The notes under the pieces were generated by a model that was given only the letters and a program-made list of their open reading frames with translations, did no database searches and had not been told where the DNA came from. A stretch of 53,519 nt of DNA from the NCBI RefSeq assembly GCF_000743715.1, contig NZ_JQEY01000011.1, positions 1,052 to 54,570 on the forward strand, in the 5' to 3' direction. Position numbers and translations under genes: made by a program. Origin of the DNA: Palleronia rufa. Lineage in GTDB: Bacteria > Pseudomonadota > Alphaproteobacteria > Rhodobacterales > Rhodobacteraceae. Below, in pieces: positions 34,701 through 43,028 of the stretch. The first letter of the stretch is position 1, and each line of letters starts with the position of its first letter.

Positions 34701-35159
34701 CCGGTGCTGCTAACCACGCTGACCACCGTGCTGGGTCTGGCACCGCTGCTCTACGAAAGCTCCAGCCAGGCGCAGTTCCTCAAGCCCACGGTCATCACCC
34801 TGGTCTACGGGCTGGGCTTCGGCATGGTCCTGGTGCTGCTGGTGGTCCCCGCGCTGCTGTCGGCCCAGGCCGATATCGGACGCGCCTTCGCGGCGCTTCG
34901 CCGCGCGCGGTCGCGCCGGACGGGGCGCGCGCGGCTGGCGCTGGGGCTGACCGCGCTGGCGCTGGCCGGCCTCTTCGCCGCGACCCTGGGCGCGCTGGCG
35001 CTGACCGGGGCGATGGCCGGGCCGCTGGCGGGTTTCGGGGACGCCCCCGCCGTGGCCTTCGGACTCTTCGCGCTGGGCTGCGTCGCCGTGGGCGCGTTCT
35101 GGTCGGTGCTGGCCGCGCTTCTGGCCGGCCGGCGTCCCCGCCGCCCGGGACAAACGTAG
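31773..35159 (+). CDS. RND-family efflux transporter (inner-membrane pump)
   Basis: This is a 1128-residue AcrB-type proton-driven exporter. TM1 follows YFARHRTAANLLLLMMIGLGAA. A first periplasmic domain has the typical EGVAGTSARATEG and DVETALDSVGDLP. TM4 carries the proton-relay pair in LGIVVDDAIVVGEHAD. The second half repeats the pattern, ending with IGMTGIIINDSIVL and LRPVLLTTLTTVLGL. After the usual last TM (FGMVLVLLVVPALLS) about 90 further residues add a basic stretch and two extra membrane segments (LGLTALALAGLFAATLGAL; FGLFALGCVAVGAFWSVLAALL), unlike AcrB. The second ATG at 31782 is an alternative start. The substrate is unknown. Confidence 0.93.
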   Translation: MRAMRDFGPVSGLLSYFARHRTAANLLLLMMIGLGAAALPNMRAQFFPDVVSDEIDVTVVWPGAGAEAVDAAVLAVLEPALLAVEGVAGTSARATEGRASIAIEFEPGWDMSRASADVETALDSVGDLPDAAEDPEVSRGGWRDRVTDVVITGPVDVAQLGRIADGFVTELFRRGVTQTTIQGLAAPETVVEVPSLTLVQYGLSLADIAAAIAAETDAAAAGDIGGTARVRAGTEKRSADQIERIALRSRDDGPPLTIGDVASVTVAGANRAQAFYVGDDPAVSIRVDRSARGDALGIQAEVEAVAADLAASLPRDTRIDLIRGRAEYISGRLEILLENGALGLALVVGLLFLFLNARIAFWVAAGIPVAMTAAIALMYAAGITINMVSLFALIITLGIVVDDAIVVGEHADFRVRRLKEDPVTAAERAAARMFAPVFSATITTVIAFFGLIVIGGTFGTLIADIPFTVIVVLLASLVECFLILPNHLGHALAHSAREHWYDAPSRAMNRGFGWLRDTAFRPLMRLVVVARYPVLAGAVVLLALQAVLFVSGQVQWRFFSAPERGSITGNFAMQAGATRADTREQLTLIQQTLDELGATYARDYGADPIAYAMAEIGGTAGRGLSGVENTDEDLLGAISIELIDPDLRPYSSFDFVAALQDAVIRHPRLQELSFRGWRAGPGGDAIDVRISGAQTQVLKDAAEALKAELAGFGEVSALEDTLAYDKRELILDLTPRGEALGFSIDRIGAILRDRLEGIEAATYPDGTRSATIRVELPEDEKTADFLDRVVLPSPSGGVAQLADLVTVTARDGFSTIRRENGVREVSVTGDLAEDDPARAAQIMDTLSASILPALRERFGVTTDLAGLSEDEDAFLTDALIGFVLCLGGIYLTLAWIFASWTRPLVVMGVIPFGLVGAIWGHYVWDVPLSMFSVVGLIGMTGIIINDSIVLVTTVDEYAATRGLRPAIVDAACDRLRPVLLTTLTTVLGLAPLLYESSSQAQFLKPTVITLVYGLGFGMVLVLLVVPALLSAQADIGRAFAALRRARSRRTGRARLALGLTALALAGLFAATLGALALTGAMAGPLAGFGDAPAVAFGLFALGCVAVGAFWSVLAALLAGRRPRRPGQT

Positions 35160-35185
35160 AACATTAGGCAATCGTCACGGTTCCG

Positions 35186-35230
35186 CCACGATCCCGGAGG
35201 GGGTCCGCCGCATCGGCGACCGGATCGTGG
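35186..35230. other. long hairpin downstream of the RND gene
   Basis: CCACGATCC (35186-35194) is perfectly complementary to GGATCGTGG (35222-35230). The interior also folds, with CGCCG pairing to CGGCG around a CAT loop. It lies 27 bases past the RND stop and 50 bases before the small gene at 35283. It may be the RND terminator or a leader element of the small gene. Confidence 0.55.
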
Positions 35231-35282
35231 ATCATGGTTTGTTCTCACGGGGACGATCCCGCCGATGCCAGAGGTTGCCGCC

Positions 35283-35453
35283 ATGTTCACCACCGCCCTC
35301 CACACCGCCGACCGTGCGCTGCTGCCCCTTGCCGCCATCAGCCTGGCCCTGGCCATCGCCGCGGCACCCGCCCAGCGCCCGGAGGCAGCCGGCCCCGGCG
35401 CGGCATCCGTCGGCGCCCGCTTTGCCGTGATGATCGGCGACTCCGGTCGCTGA
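35283..35453 (+). CDS. small putative membrane or secreted protein
   Basis: The 56-residue protein (MFTTALHTADRALLPLAAIS...) has one hydrophobic stretch (LLPLAAISLALAIAAAPA) that could be a membrane anchor or signal peptide with AAAPA as a cleavage-like site, then a short Gly/Ala-rich tail ending FAVMIGDSGR. AGAGG precedes this ATG; an upstream in-frame ATG lies at 35265. No family is recognised. Only codon pattern and ribosome-binding site support it. Confidence 0.45.
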   Translation: MFTTALHTADRALLPLAAISLALAIAAAPAQRPEAAGPGAASVGARFAVMIGDSGR

Positions 35454-35500
35454 CGGCGCCGCCGCGACGCGCCCCGGTCACCGGCGGCGCCTCCCGGCGG

Positions 35501-35685
35501 GCGGGGGCGCCACATTGGCCGGACAACAGGGGCGCGACCCGGCCTGCGGGAGGCGCCACACTGGCCGGACTACAGGGACCCGACCCGGCGTGCGGGAGGC
35601 GCCACACTGGCCGGACAACAGACGCGACCCGGCGTGCGGGAGGCGCCACACTGGCCTGAAAAAAGGGGGACGCGACCCGGCCGCG
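35501..35685 (+). repeat. tandem array of about 45-bp repeats, four copies
   Basis: Units begin GCGGGAGGCGCCACACTGGC and continue CGGACAACAG and GACCCGGC. They start at 35501, 35546, 35592 and 35636 (lengths 45, 46, 44 and about 50 bp). Copies differ by a few substitutions and small indels between ACAG and CGACCC. Being contiguous without spacers, this is a minisatellite and not CRISPR. It lies between the small gene and tRNA-Arg. Confidence 0.85.
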
Positions 35686-35811
35686 ACTGCCCGGCCGCGT
35701 GGGACGCTACGGGCCGACAGACGGCCGCACGGTCCGCATCGGTCCGGTGAAGGATCGGGGCCAAGCGCTCATCATCGGCGTCAGGGACACATCCCGCCCC
35801 GCGCATGTGAT

Positions 35812-35888
35812 TGGTGACCCCGGCAGGATTCGAACCTGCAACCTGCCCCTTAGGAGGGGGCTGCTCTATCCAGTTGAGCCACGGGGCC
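35812..35888 (-). tRNA. tRNA-Arg (anticodon CCT)
   Basis: Read on the minus strand, GGCCCCG and CGGGGTC form the acceptor stem (with one G-U), GCTC/GAGC the D stem, GCCCC/GGGGC the anticodon stem with loop CTCCTAA (anticodon CCT, reading AGG), and GCAGG/CCTGC the T stem with TTCGAAT. The 3' CCA is encoded. The length is 77 nt. It precedes prpE on the same strand by about 50 bp further downstream. Confidence 0.97.
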
Positions 35889-35940
35889 AGCCCAGCCCTT
35901 CCCTAGAACGCCGCGCCGGGTTCGTCCAGACGCGGGCCGC

Positions 35941-37821
35941 TCACTTCGGATAGCCCAGCGTCCCGATCCGGCCGCCGATCTCTTCGAGGATCGCCGGATC
36001 GTCGATGGTCGCGGGGGTCTTGACCGCCTCGCCATCCGCGATCTGCGCCATGGTCTTGCGCAGGATCTTGCCAGAGCGCGTCTTGGGCAGCCGTTCCACC
36101 ACCACGCAATGCTTGAACGCCGCGACCGGTCCGATCTTGTCGCGCACCAGACGCACGCAGGCGGCGGCGATGTCCTCATGGGACGTCCCGGTGCCCTTCT
36201 GAAGCGTCACGAATCCCATGGGCAGCTGCCCCTTCAGCGGATCCTTCACCCCGATCACCGCGCATTCGGCCACATCCGGATGGGTGGCCAGCACCTCCTC
36301 CATCAGCCCGGTGGACAGGCGGTGCCCGGCCACGTTGATGACGTCGTCGGTCCGCGACATGATCCACAGATAGCCGTCCTCATCCATCATGCCCGCGTCG
36401 CCGGTGTTGTAGTAGCCGTCGAACCGCTCCAGATACGCGGCCCGGTAGCGGTCGTCGGCCTGCCACAGGGTTGGCAGCGTTCCCGGCGGCAGCGGCAGCT
36501 TCACGGCGATGGAGCCGAGCTCGCCCCGCGCCATCTCCGCCCCCGCCTCGTCCAGCACATGCACCTCGTAGCCCGGCATCGCCACGGTGGGGGATCCGAT
36601 CTTGACCGGCAGCGCCTCTATTCCGGTGGGGTTGGCGACCATGGGCCAGCCGCTCTCGGTCTGCCACCAGTGGTCGTAGACCGGCACGCCCATCACCCCC
36701 TCGGCCCAGGTGATCGTGTCCGGATCGGCCCGCTCGCCGGCCAGATAGAGCGCGCGCAGGCAGGAGATGTCGTGCCCCTCCAGGAACGTGGCCTGCGGAT
36801 CCTCCTTGCGGATGGCGCGGAACGCCGTCGGCGCGGTGAAGAACGATTTCACCCCGTGCTCGGCGATCACCCGCCAGAAGGTGGACGGGTCGGGCGTGCC
36901 CACGGGCTTGCCCTCGAACACCACCGACGTGTTGCCGTGGATCAGCGGCGCGTAGCAGATATAGCTGTGTCCGACGACCCAGCCCACGTCCGACGCCGCC
37001 CAGAACACCTCTCCGGGATCGACGTTATAGACCGCCTTCATGGTCCAGTTCAGCGCCACAAGATGCCCGCCGGTGGGCCGCACCACGCCCTTTGGCTGCC
37101 CCGTCGTGCCGGAGGTATAGAGGATGTAGCACGGGTGATCGCCCTCGACGGGCAGGCAGTCGGCGGGCGCCACCCCCTCCTGGGCCGCGTGCCACTCGAC
37201 GTCGCGGCCCTCGACCAGATCGGCGGGCCCCTGTTCGCGCTGGAACACGATGCAGAACTCGGGCTTGTGGGTGGCCTGTTCGATGGCCTCGTCCAGAAGC
37301 GGCTTGTAGGCCACGATCCGCCCCGGCTCGATCCCGCAGGACCCCGCGATCACCGCCTTGGGGGTGGCGTCGTCGATCCGGCTCGCCAGTTCCGAAGCCG
37401 CGAACCCGCCGAACACGACAGAGTGGATCGCCCCGATCCGGGTGCAGGCCAGCATCGCCACGATCGCCTCCGGCACCATGGGCATGTAGATCACCACCCG
37501 GTCGCCCTTCTCCACGCCACGCGCCCGCAGCGCCCCGGCAAGCCGGGCGCAGCGGTCCTTCAGCTCGGCATAGGTGATCGTCTCCTTGGTGCCCGTCACC
37601 GGGCTGTCGTGGATCAGCGCCGCCTGGGTCGCGCGCCCGCCGTCCGCGTGACGATCCACCGCGTTGTGGCAGGTGTTGGTCAGCCCGTCCGGGAACCAGG
37701 TCGTGCCGTCATGCGACAGGGCGATTTCCGGAAACCGGTCCCAGTGGATCGCGCGGGCCTGGTCCATCCACCAGCCTTCGGGGTCGGCGGCCCAGGCCGC
37801 GTAGACATCGGAATAGCCCAT
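35941..37821 (-). CDS. prpE: propionyl-CoA synthetase (acyl-CoA synthetase family)
   Basis: The 626-residue adenylate-forming enzyme activates propionate to propionyl-CoA via an acyl-AMP. The start MGYSDVYAAWAADPEGWW and the segment ASDVGWVVGHSYICYAPLIHG are more like PrpE than acetyl-CoA synthetase. Core motifs are YILYTSGTTGQPKGVVRPTG (P-loop-like A3), YDHWWQTESGWP (A5), YYNTGDAGMMDEDGYLWIMSR (A7/A8 with DVINVAGHRLST) and TRSGKILRK (A10 Lys). GGGAGGG precedes the ATG at 37821. No other prp genes are adjacent. Acetate may also be used. Confidence 0.9.
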   Translation of the reverse strand: MGYSDVYAAWAADPEGWWMDQARAIHWDRFPEIALSHDGTTWFPDGLTNTCHNAVDRHADGGRATQAALIHDSPVTGTKETITYAELKDRCARLAGALRARGVEKGDRVVIYMPMVPEAIVAMLACTRIGAIHSVVFGGFAASELASRIDDATPKAVIAGSCGIEPGRIVAYKPLLDEAIEQATHKPEFCIVFQREQGPADLVEGRDVEWHAAQEGVAPADCLPVEGDHPCYILYTSGTTGQPKGVVRPTGGHLVALNWTMKAVYNVDPGEVFWAASDVGWVVGHSYICYAPLIHGNTSVVFEGKPVGTPDPSTFWRVIAEHGVKSFFTAPTAFRAIRKEDPQATFLEGHDISCLRALYLAGERADPDTITWAEGVMGVPVYDHWWQTESGWPMVANPTGIEALPVKIGSPTVAMPGYEVHVLDEAGAEMARGELGSIAVKLPLPPGTLPTLWQADDRYRAAYLERFDGYYNTGDAGMMDEDGYLWIMSRTDDVINVAGHRLSTGLMEEVLATHPDVAECAVIGVKDPLKGQLPMGFVTLQKGTGTSHEDIAAACVRLVRDKIGPVAAFKHCVVVERLPKTRSGKILRKTMAQIADGEAVKTPATIDDPAILEEIGGRIGTLGYPK

Positions 37822-37971
37822 GGATCTTCCCTCCCCGTGGTTGCCCCTGTCTTGGCGCGAAACGGCCTTCTGGGCAAGCACCGGGCGGGCCGGCGCGGAC
37901 GGTACGGCGGCGACCGGGTCCCGCGCCTCATACCGTCACCCGGAACCGACCCGCCGGACCCAGGTCCCGCC

Positions 37972-38017
37972 CTTCATCTTTCCGAAAATATCCCGGGGTT
38001 CGGGGCAGCGCCCCGAA
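37972..38017. terminator. repeat-type terminator element, copy 2
   Basis: It shares CTTCATCTTTCCG and AAATATCCCGGGG with copy 1 (29377) and is followed by a perfect hairpin TTCGGGGC AGC GCCCCGAA (37999-38017). The hairpin arm CAGCGCCCCGAACGGG is then partly repeated. It lies between the 3' end of the DUF1150 gene and the start of prpE, both on the minus strand, so it probably ends the hsp20-DUF1150 transcript. Confidence 0.6.
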
Positions 38018-38156
38018 CGGGCAGCGCCCCGAACGGGCGCTTCGGCGTCACCGTTGCAAAACGCGCGCAGATCGGACTCGGAACGTCCAAATCGGGCCGG
38101 AAAACGACTCGGACGGTACCAAACGCGGTCCGAAATGCGCGCGCCGGCGCCGCACA

Positions 38157-38381
38157 TCAGTGGACGGAGACAGGAACCATGTCGTGCTGCCGCGCCACCA
38201 CGAATCCCAGGTTGCGGTCGCGCACCAGCGCCAGCCGCTCGCCATCGCCGTTGTGGACGGCATAGAGTCCCGTCACCGCGCCCGCCTGTTCGCGCACCTC
38301 GTCCGGAAGCTCTTCGAGCGCCACGGGCCGCACGTAGACGATATTCTCCGGCGTTTCGATCGCATCGAGTATCTTGTTCAT
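38157..38381 (-). CDS. DUF1150 family protein
   Basis: The 74-residue protein (MNKILDAIETPENIVYVRPVAL ... LGFVVARQHDMVPVSVH) matches DUF1150, a small alphaproteobacterial family. The conserved parts are YVRPV, LYAVHNGDGERLALVRDRNLGF and the C-terminal ARQHDM-PVSVH. Its function is unknown. It lies 21 bp downstream of the small heat-shock gene, a pairing conserved in Rhodobacterales, so it probably belongs to the heat-shock regulon. Confidence 0.9.
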   Translation of the reverse strand: MNKILDAIETPENIVYVRPVALEELPDEVREQAGAVTGLYAVHNGDGERLALVRDRNLGFVVARQHDMVPVSVH

Positions 38382-38402
38382 ATCGTTCCCCTTTTTTACC
38401 CT

Positions 38403-38822
38403 TCACCCACCGGCCCTGGTGATCGAGATCGTCCTGACCACCGTTTCGGGCAGCGACCGGTTCAGATCCACATGAAGCAGCCCGTTCTCCATCCGCGCCC
38501 CGGCGACATCGACGCCATCGGCAAGCACGAAGGTCCTCTGGAACTGCCGCGCCGCGATTCCGCGGTGCAGGAAGATCCGCGACGCCTCCGGCTCGGCCAG
38601 CCGCCCCCTGACCACAAGCTCCTTGTCCTCCACCGTGATGGACAGATCGCCCTCACCGAACCCGGCCACGGCAAGCGTGATCCGGTAGGCGGATTCTCCA
38701 ACCTGTTCAATATTATAGGGGGGATAGCTCCCGGCGTCCGACTTTGCCGTGCGCTCCACCAGGCGCTCCAGCTCGTCGAAGCCAAGAAGGAAGGGGTGTG
38801 CCCCCAAGGCAAGTTTCGTCAT
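38403..38822 (-). CDS. small heat-shock protein, Hsp20/IbpA type
   Basis: This 139-residue ATP-independent holdase has an alpha-crystallin domain at about 33-125: YPPYNIEQVGESAYRITLAVAGF, LSITVEDKELVVRGRL, the FLHRGIAARQFQRTFVLADGV loop, and AGARMENGLLHVDL, with the IxI-like RTISIT near the end. An N-terminal FLLGFDELERLVERTA segment is IbpA-like. AGGA seven bases before the ATG at 38822 favours this start over the GTG two codons upstream. It forms an operon with DUF1150. Confidence 0.92.
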   Translation of the reverse strand: MTKLALGAHPFLLGFDELERLVERTAKSDAGSYPPYNIEQVGESAYRITLAVAGFGEGDLSITVEDKELVVRGRLAEPEASRIFLHRGIAARQFQRTFVLADGVDVAGARMENGLLHVDLNRSLPETVVRTISITRAGG

Positions 38823-38961
38823 CGACACGTCCTCGTTCCAAGCGACTGTGCAACCGGCGGCCCCGTCGGGGCACCGCCAGCCTCAGAAATATGGGTCGTG
38901 GGCGCGGTCCTCGCAAGACCCGGACTTGCGAGGGGCCGGCATCGGTGCAATCGTCCGCGCC

Positions 38962-39189
38962 ATGGACGGACACGGAACGGATCCCACGATGGACGACATG
39001 GAGGTTCTTCGGGTCAAGCTCGAAGTGCTGAAGTGCGAGCATCGCGACCTGGACGATGCCGTGGCCGCCCTGCAGGCGTCCGGCCGCGCCGACATGCTGA
39101 CGCTGCAGCGGCTCAAGCGCCGCAAGCTACGCCTCAAGGACAGCATCGCGGACATCGAGGACCGGCTGCTGCCCGACATCATCGCCTGA
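38962..39189 (+). CDS. YdcH/DUF465 family protein
   Basis: The 75-residue, highly charged coiled-coil protein contains [19 protein letters not shown] and [30 protein letters not shown], the DUF465 pattern (short antiparallel helical hairpin). The function is unknown. It is almost always encoded next to purE in Rhodobacterales, as here (purE begins 71 bp on). Starts at 38962 or 38989 are both possible. Confidence 0.88.
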   Translation: MDGHGTDPTMDDMEVLRVKLEVLKCEHRDLDDAVAALQASGRADMLTLQRLKRRKLRLKDSIADIEDRLLPDIIA

Positions 39190-39259
39190 CCCGGCCCTGT
39201 TGCGGCACGGCCGGCGGGCCCCTATGGTCCGCGCCAACACTCCATCGGAGGCGCCGCGA

Positions 39260-39742
39260 ATGGCAGATGTGGGCATCATCATGGGCAGCCAGTCGGACTG
39301 GCCGACCCTGCGCGAAGCGGCGGAGATACTGGATGCGCTTGAAATCGCGTATGAATCACGCATCGTTTCCGCCCATCGCACGCCCGACAGGCTCTGGGAC
39401 TACGGCAGCACGGCGGTGGCGCGGGGGCTCAGGGCGATCATCGCCGGGGCCGGCGGCGCGGCCCATCTGCCCGGCATGATGGCGTCCAAGACACGGCTGC
39501 CGGTGATCGGCGTCCCGGTCGAGACCCGGGCGCTGCGGGGCGTCGACAGCCTCTATTCCATCGTGCAGATGCCCCGCGGCTTTCCGGTCGCCACCATGGC
39601 CATCGGCGCGGCGGGCGCGGCGAACGCGGGGCTGATGGCGGCGCAGATCCTGGCCCTTTCGGACCCCGGGCTGGCGACGCGGCTGGAGCGCTGGCGCGCC
39701 GACCTTTCGGCCGCGATCCCGGACGTGCCGTCCGATGACTGA
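39260..39742 (+). CDS. purE: N5-carboxyaminoimidazole ribonucleotide mutase
   Basis: It converts N5-CAIR to CAIR in purine synthesis. In 160 residues the class I PurE signatures are [14 protein letters not shown] (7-20), [26 protein letters not shown] and [26 protein letters not shown] precedes the ATG at 39260. It overlaps purK by 8 bp, so the labile N5-CAIR made by PurK is supplied by a co-translated partner. Confidence 0.96.
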   Translation: MADVGIIMGSQSDWPTLREAAEILDALEIAYESRIVSAHRTPDRLWDYGSTAVARGLRAIIAGAGGAAHLPGMMASKTRLPVIGVPVETRALRGVDSLYSIVQMPRGFPVATMAIGAAGAANAGLMAAQILALSDPGLATRLERWRADLSAAIPDVPSDD

Positions 39743-40799
39743 CCCGCTCGCCCCCGGCGCGACCATCGGCATCCTGGGCGGCGGACAACTGGGACGGATG
39801 CTCTCCGTCGCGGCCGCGCGCCTCGGCTTTCATGTCCATGTCTTCGAGCCCGGCGCCGCCCCTCCCGCCGCCGACACCGCCCGCGCCGTGACCGTGGCGG
39901 AATACGGCGACCGTGCGGCCCTGATTGCCTTTGCGGACGGATGCGACGTCGTCACCTTCGAGTTCGAAAACGTCCCCACCGACGCGCTCGATCTGGTGGA
40001 GCAGCGCGTTCCGATCCGCCCGGGGCGCGAGGCGCTGCGGATCAGCCAGGACCGCCTGACGGAAAAGGACTGGCTGCGCGGCCTGGGCCTGACAGTGGCT
40101 CCCTACGCCGCGGTGGACGACGCGGCCTCACTCGCCGCCGCGATCGACCGGATCGGCTGTCCGGCAATCCTCAAGACCCGCCGCCTGGGCTACGACGGCA
40201 AGGGCCAGGCGCGGCTTTCCGGACCCGCAGAGGCGCCGCGCGCGCTCGACGCGATGGCCGGCGCGCCCGCGATCCTGGAAGGGCTGGTCAGCTTCAGCCG
40301 CGAAATCTCGGTCATCGGCGCCCGCGGGATCGACGGTCGGGTGGCGTGTTTCGATCCGGGCGAAAATGTCCACACGGGCGGTATCCTGCGCACCACCACG
40401 GTGCCTGCCGCGATCCCCGCGTCGCTGGCGCAGGACGCGGTGCTCATCGCCTCGCGCATCCTCACGGCGCTCGACTACGTGGGCGTCCTGGGGGTGGAGC
40501 TTTTCGTGACCGGCGGGGGCCTTGTGGTGAACGAGATCGCCCCCCGCGTCCACAATTCGGGTCACTGGACCCAGACCGGCTGCACCATCGACCAGTTCGA
40601 GCAGCACATCCGCGCCGTCGCCGGCTGGCCGCTGGGCGACGGCCGGCGCCATGCCGATGTGGAAATGGAAAATCTGATCGGTGCCGACATGGACCGTCTG
40701 GCCGACCTGCGTGCAGAGCCCGGCGCGGCGCTTCATCTCTACGGCAAGGCGGAAACCCGTCCCGGCCGCAAGATGGGCCATGTCAACCGCCTGATCTGA
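39735..40799 (+). CDS. purK: 5-(carboxyamino)imidazole ribonucleotide synthase
   Basis: This 354-residue ATP-grasp enzyme makes N5-CAIR from AIR, bicarbonate and ATP. It starts [18 protein letters not shown] with the nucleotide-like glycine loop. Next come [15 protein letters not shown], the ATP-grasp domain ([30 protein letters not shown]) and the metal and ATP residues in [30 protein letters not shown]. It is the last gene of the DUF465-purE-purK run and ends 5 bp before the convergent lipase-like gene. Confidence 0.96.
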   Translation: MTDPLAPGATIGILGGGQLGRMLSVAAARLGFHVHVFEPGAAPPAADTARAVTVAEYGDRAALIAFADGCDVVTFEFENVPTDALDLVEQRVPIRPGREALRISQDRLTEKDWLRGLGLTVAPYAAVDDAASLAAAIDRIGCPAILKTRRLGYDGKGQARLSGPAEAPRALDAMAGAPAILEGLVSFSREISVIGARGIDGRVACFDPGENVHTGGILRTTTVPAAIPASLAQDAVLIASRILTALDYVGVLGVELFVTGGGLVVNEIAPRVHNSGHWTQTGCTIDQFEQHIRAVAGWPLGDGRRHADVEMENLIGADMDRLADLRAEPGAALHLYGKAETRPGRKMGHVNRLI

Positions 40800-40803
40800 G
40801 ACT

Positions 40804-41496
40804 TCACTGCCCGCTCCGGTCGAACCGCCCGGTCTTCAGGAACGCCACGACCTGCGCCATCACAGACGGGCGCAGCATCATGAACGTGTGGCTCACGGGC
40901 AGGACGATGAAATCGCTCATCCCCTCGATTCGGGCCGAGGCGACCGACACCTTGCCGTCGTCCGGTCCGTCGATAATCGCCGAATAGACCGGGTTCAGGG
41001 ACCGGTCTCCGGCGATCACCCCTAGGTCGAACCGCGGCAGCCCCAGCCGGTTCGGCAGGCTGTCCGGCTCCGTGCCCAGTTGCAGGCCGGCCGGGCCGTT
41101 CAGCCACTCGAACGGCGCCAGGTCTCCGAATGCATCCACCAGTTCGGAGCCGTGGTTCGGCGGCGCCAGCATCACCACCCGGCCCATCTTCGGCGGGCGA
41201 TTGTCCTGCAACCATGCGCGCACGAGGATTCCGCCCATGGAGTGGGTAACGAAATTCACCCTCTGGTCGCCGCAGGCCGCGACCGCCTTCGGCAGCACAC
41301 GCTCGACCAGGGGACCGATCCGGTCCTGCGTGGAGGCATAGCTGACGTTCGCCGTGGCGAAACCCGCCCGCTGGAGATAGGCGGCCATCGGCTCCATGGA
41401 GGCCGCGGACCGCGCCAGCCCGTGCAACAGCACCACGCAATCGGCCGCGACCCGGGCCGGTGCGGCAAGAAGGACCAGTAGGAGGATGAGCTTCAT
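40804..41496 (-). CDS. secreted lipase/esterase-like alpha/beta hydrolase
   Basis: The 230-residue protein has a signal peptide ([18 protein letters not shown], cleavage near 18) and then [11 protein letters not shown] (oxyanion), [16 protein letters not shown] (nucleophile Ser in THSMGG), an Asp candidate in [12 protein letters not shown], and His in [11 protein letters not shown]. It resembles the short PGAP1/triacylglycerol-lipase-like hydrolases (about 230 residues) of proteobacteria. It is probably periplasmic. The substrate is unknown. It is convergent with purK with almost no space between. Confidence 0.85.
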   Translation of the reverse strand: MKLILLLVLLAAPARVAADCVVLLHGLARSAASMEPMAAYLQRAGFATANVSYASTQDRIGPLVERVLPKAVAACGDQRVNFVTHSMGGILVRAWLQDNRPPKMGRVVMLAPPNHGSELVDAFGDLAPFEWLNGPAGLQLGTEPDSLPNRLGLPRFDLGVIAGDRSLNPVYSAIIDGPDDGKVSVASARIEGMSDFIVLPVSHTFMMLRPSVMAQVVAFLKTGRFDRSGQ

Positions 41497-41543
41497 GGCC
41501 CGTCCTCTAGCGCCGCGGCCCGCAGGACGCGAGAGCCGGGCGT

Positions 41544-42380
41544 TCACGACGTCCGGCGCGGGGCGGAGAGTCCGATCGCCACGCCCCCCACGACCAGAGC
41601 GCAAGAGAGGACCAGCCGCAGGGTCAATGCCTCTCCCAGAAGCGCGACGCCTCCCAGCACGGCGATCACCGGGACGGTCAGTTGCCAGAGCGCCGCCCGC
41701 GTGGCGCCCAGTTCCGGCACCACCGCATACCATAGCGCGTAGCCCAGTCCCGAGGTCGCCCCGCCCGAAATCACCGCCAGCACCACCCCCGTCCCGGTCG
41801 CGCCGCCGCTGCCCACGATGAGCCAGGCGACAAGGGCAAGCGGGACCGCACCCAGAAAGCTGGCCGCCGTGGTGTCGAGAGGTCTGCCGCCGGCCCGTCC
41901 GCGGAGCGAATAGATCCCCCAGCCAACCCCGGCCAATGCCATGAGGGACCCTGCGCCGACCGTTGCGCTGCCGGCGCCGGGTGCGAGCATCCAGAAGAGC
42001 CCGGCGAGCGCCAGAAGCGCACCGGCCCAGCGCCGGGCGGGGATCACCTCCGCCCCCGCAACGGCGCCGCCGAACATGGTGACCTGCACCGCGGCGAAAA
42101 GGATCAGCGCGCCAGCCCCCGCCGGAACGGTGACATAGGCCAGCGAAAAGCCCAGCATATAGACCGCGAGGGCTGCGATATTCACGGCCCGGAACGCCCC
42201 CAGCCAGCGCCGCCCGCCCCGCAGGCTTGCCATCACCGCAAGGACGAGCGCGCCCGCCACCAGACGGATCAGCGCGAAATCCATCGACCCGATATGCCCC
42301 GCCCCCACCGCCGCGCGGTTCAGAACCGAGTTGGCGGCGAAAGCCACCATCACCAGCGCGGTGATCGCCGCCAGTCTCAT
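41544..42380 (-). CDS. DMT-superfamily (EamA) transporter
   Basis: This 278-residue membrane protein has about ten hydrophobic segments in two EamA halves. The first ([21 protein letters not shown] ... [15 protein letters not shown]) and the second ([19 protein letters not shown] ... [29 protein letters not shown]) share the family's ALL-GE-LT pattern before the last helix. The substrate is unknown; relatives export amino acids or metabolites. The start overlaps the GNAT gene stop (ATGA), so the two are cotranscribed. Confidence 0.87.
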   Translation of the reverse strand: MRLAAITALVMVAFAANSVLNRAAVGAGHIGSMDFALIRLVAGALVLAVMASLRGGRRWLGAFRAVNIAALAVYMLGFSLAYVTVPAGAGALILFAAVQVTMFGGAVAGAEVIPARRWAGALLALAGLFWMLAPGAGSATVGAGSLMALAGVGWGIYSLRGRAGGRPLDTTAASFLGAVPLALVAWLIVGSGGATGTGVVLAVISGGATSGLGYALWYAVVPELGATRAALWQLTVPVIAVLGGVALLGEALTLRLVLSCALVVGGVAIGLSAPRRTS

Positions 42381-42847
42381 CCGAATGCCTCCGGGTAAAC
42401 GAGCGTTTCCCGCGGCCGGTCGGTACCGGGGCGCAGGATCAGCGTGTGGCTCAGCGGATAGGGGCTTGCCAACCGCTCCGCGCGCGCGCTTGAAAACCCG
42501 GCCCTTGTATAGAACGCAGGCTCTCCCAAAACCACGACCGTCGCCCCCCCCGCAACCTGCGCTGCGTCCCGCAATAGCGACAGACCGGTCCCCCGGCCCT
42601 GCCACTCGGGCTGCACGGCCACCGGGGCCAGGCACAGCCACCCCTTCGGCCCGCGCATCCGAGACAGGGCCAGGTATCCGACACTGCGCCCGCCCATGAC
42701 CGCCACGCGCTCTGCCGCCATCGCGCCTCCACGACGCAGGGCAAAGACCAGGTCGGCTTCTGCTTGCCCCGCGAAGGCCGCGCGCAACAACGCCTCGGTC
42801 GCGGCGGCGTCGTGGTCGCGATACGACTCGATGCTGATGCCGGACAT
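42377..42847 (-). CDS. GNAT-family N-acetyltransferase
   Basis: The 156-residue protein begins [22 protein letters not shown]. It has motif [23 protein letters not shown] (acetyl-CoA binding, Q-x-x-G-x-G) and motif [16 protein letters not shown]. The layout is that of the YhbS-like group. The acceptor is unknown. It is coupled to the downstream transporter. Confidence 0.87.
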   Translation of the reverse strand: MSGISIESYRDHDAAATEALLRAAFAGQAEADLVFALRRGGAMAAERVAVMGGRSVGYLALSRMRGPKGWLCLAPVAVQPEWQGRGTGLSLLRDAAQVAGGATVVVLGEPAFYTRAGFSSARAERLASPYPLSHTLILRPGTDRPRETLVYPEAFG

Positions 42848-43028
42848 GGAACCCCCTTCGCCGCCCCCTACCTACCCGATACCGGAGCGGCGGACAGTCC
42901 CGACCAAGGGGCAGTTCCCGTCCTTGCATTCCTTTGCAAACCGTTTCGGGGAACGGCCGCCGTCCGGGGATCAACCATGACGCTTTCGGCAATCCTCCGG
43001 CGAAAACATCGGCCTCAGCCACCCTGGG

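Noticed and set aside
35501-35685. CRISPR array from 45-bp units
   Set aside because: Only about 20 bp are strongly kept and the rest of each unit is also similar, so there are no spacers. It is a minisatellite.
35812-35888. Prophage attachment site at the tRNA-Arg gene
   Set aside because: No integrase or duplicated tRNA 3' end is seen in the window, and the prophage lies 15 kb away behind core genes.
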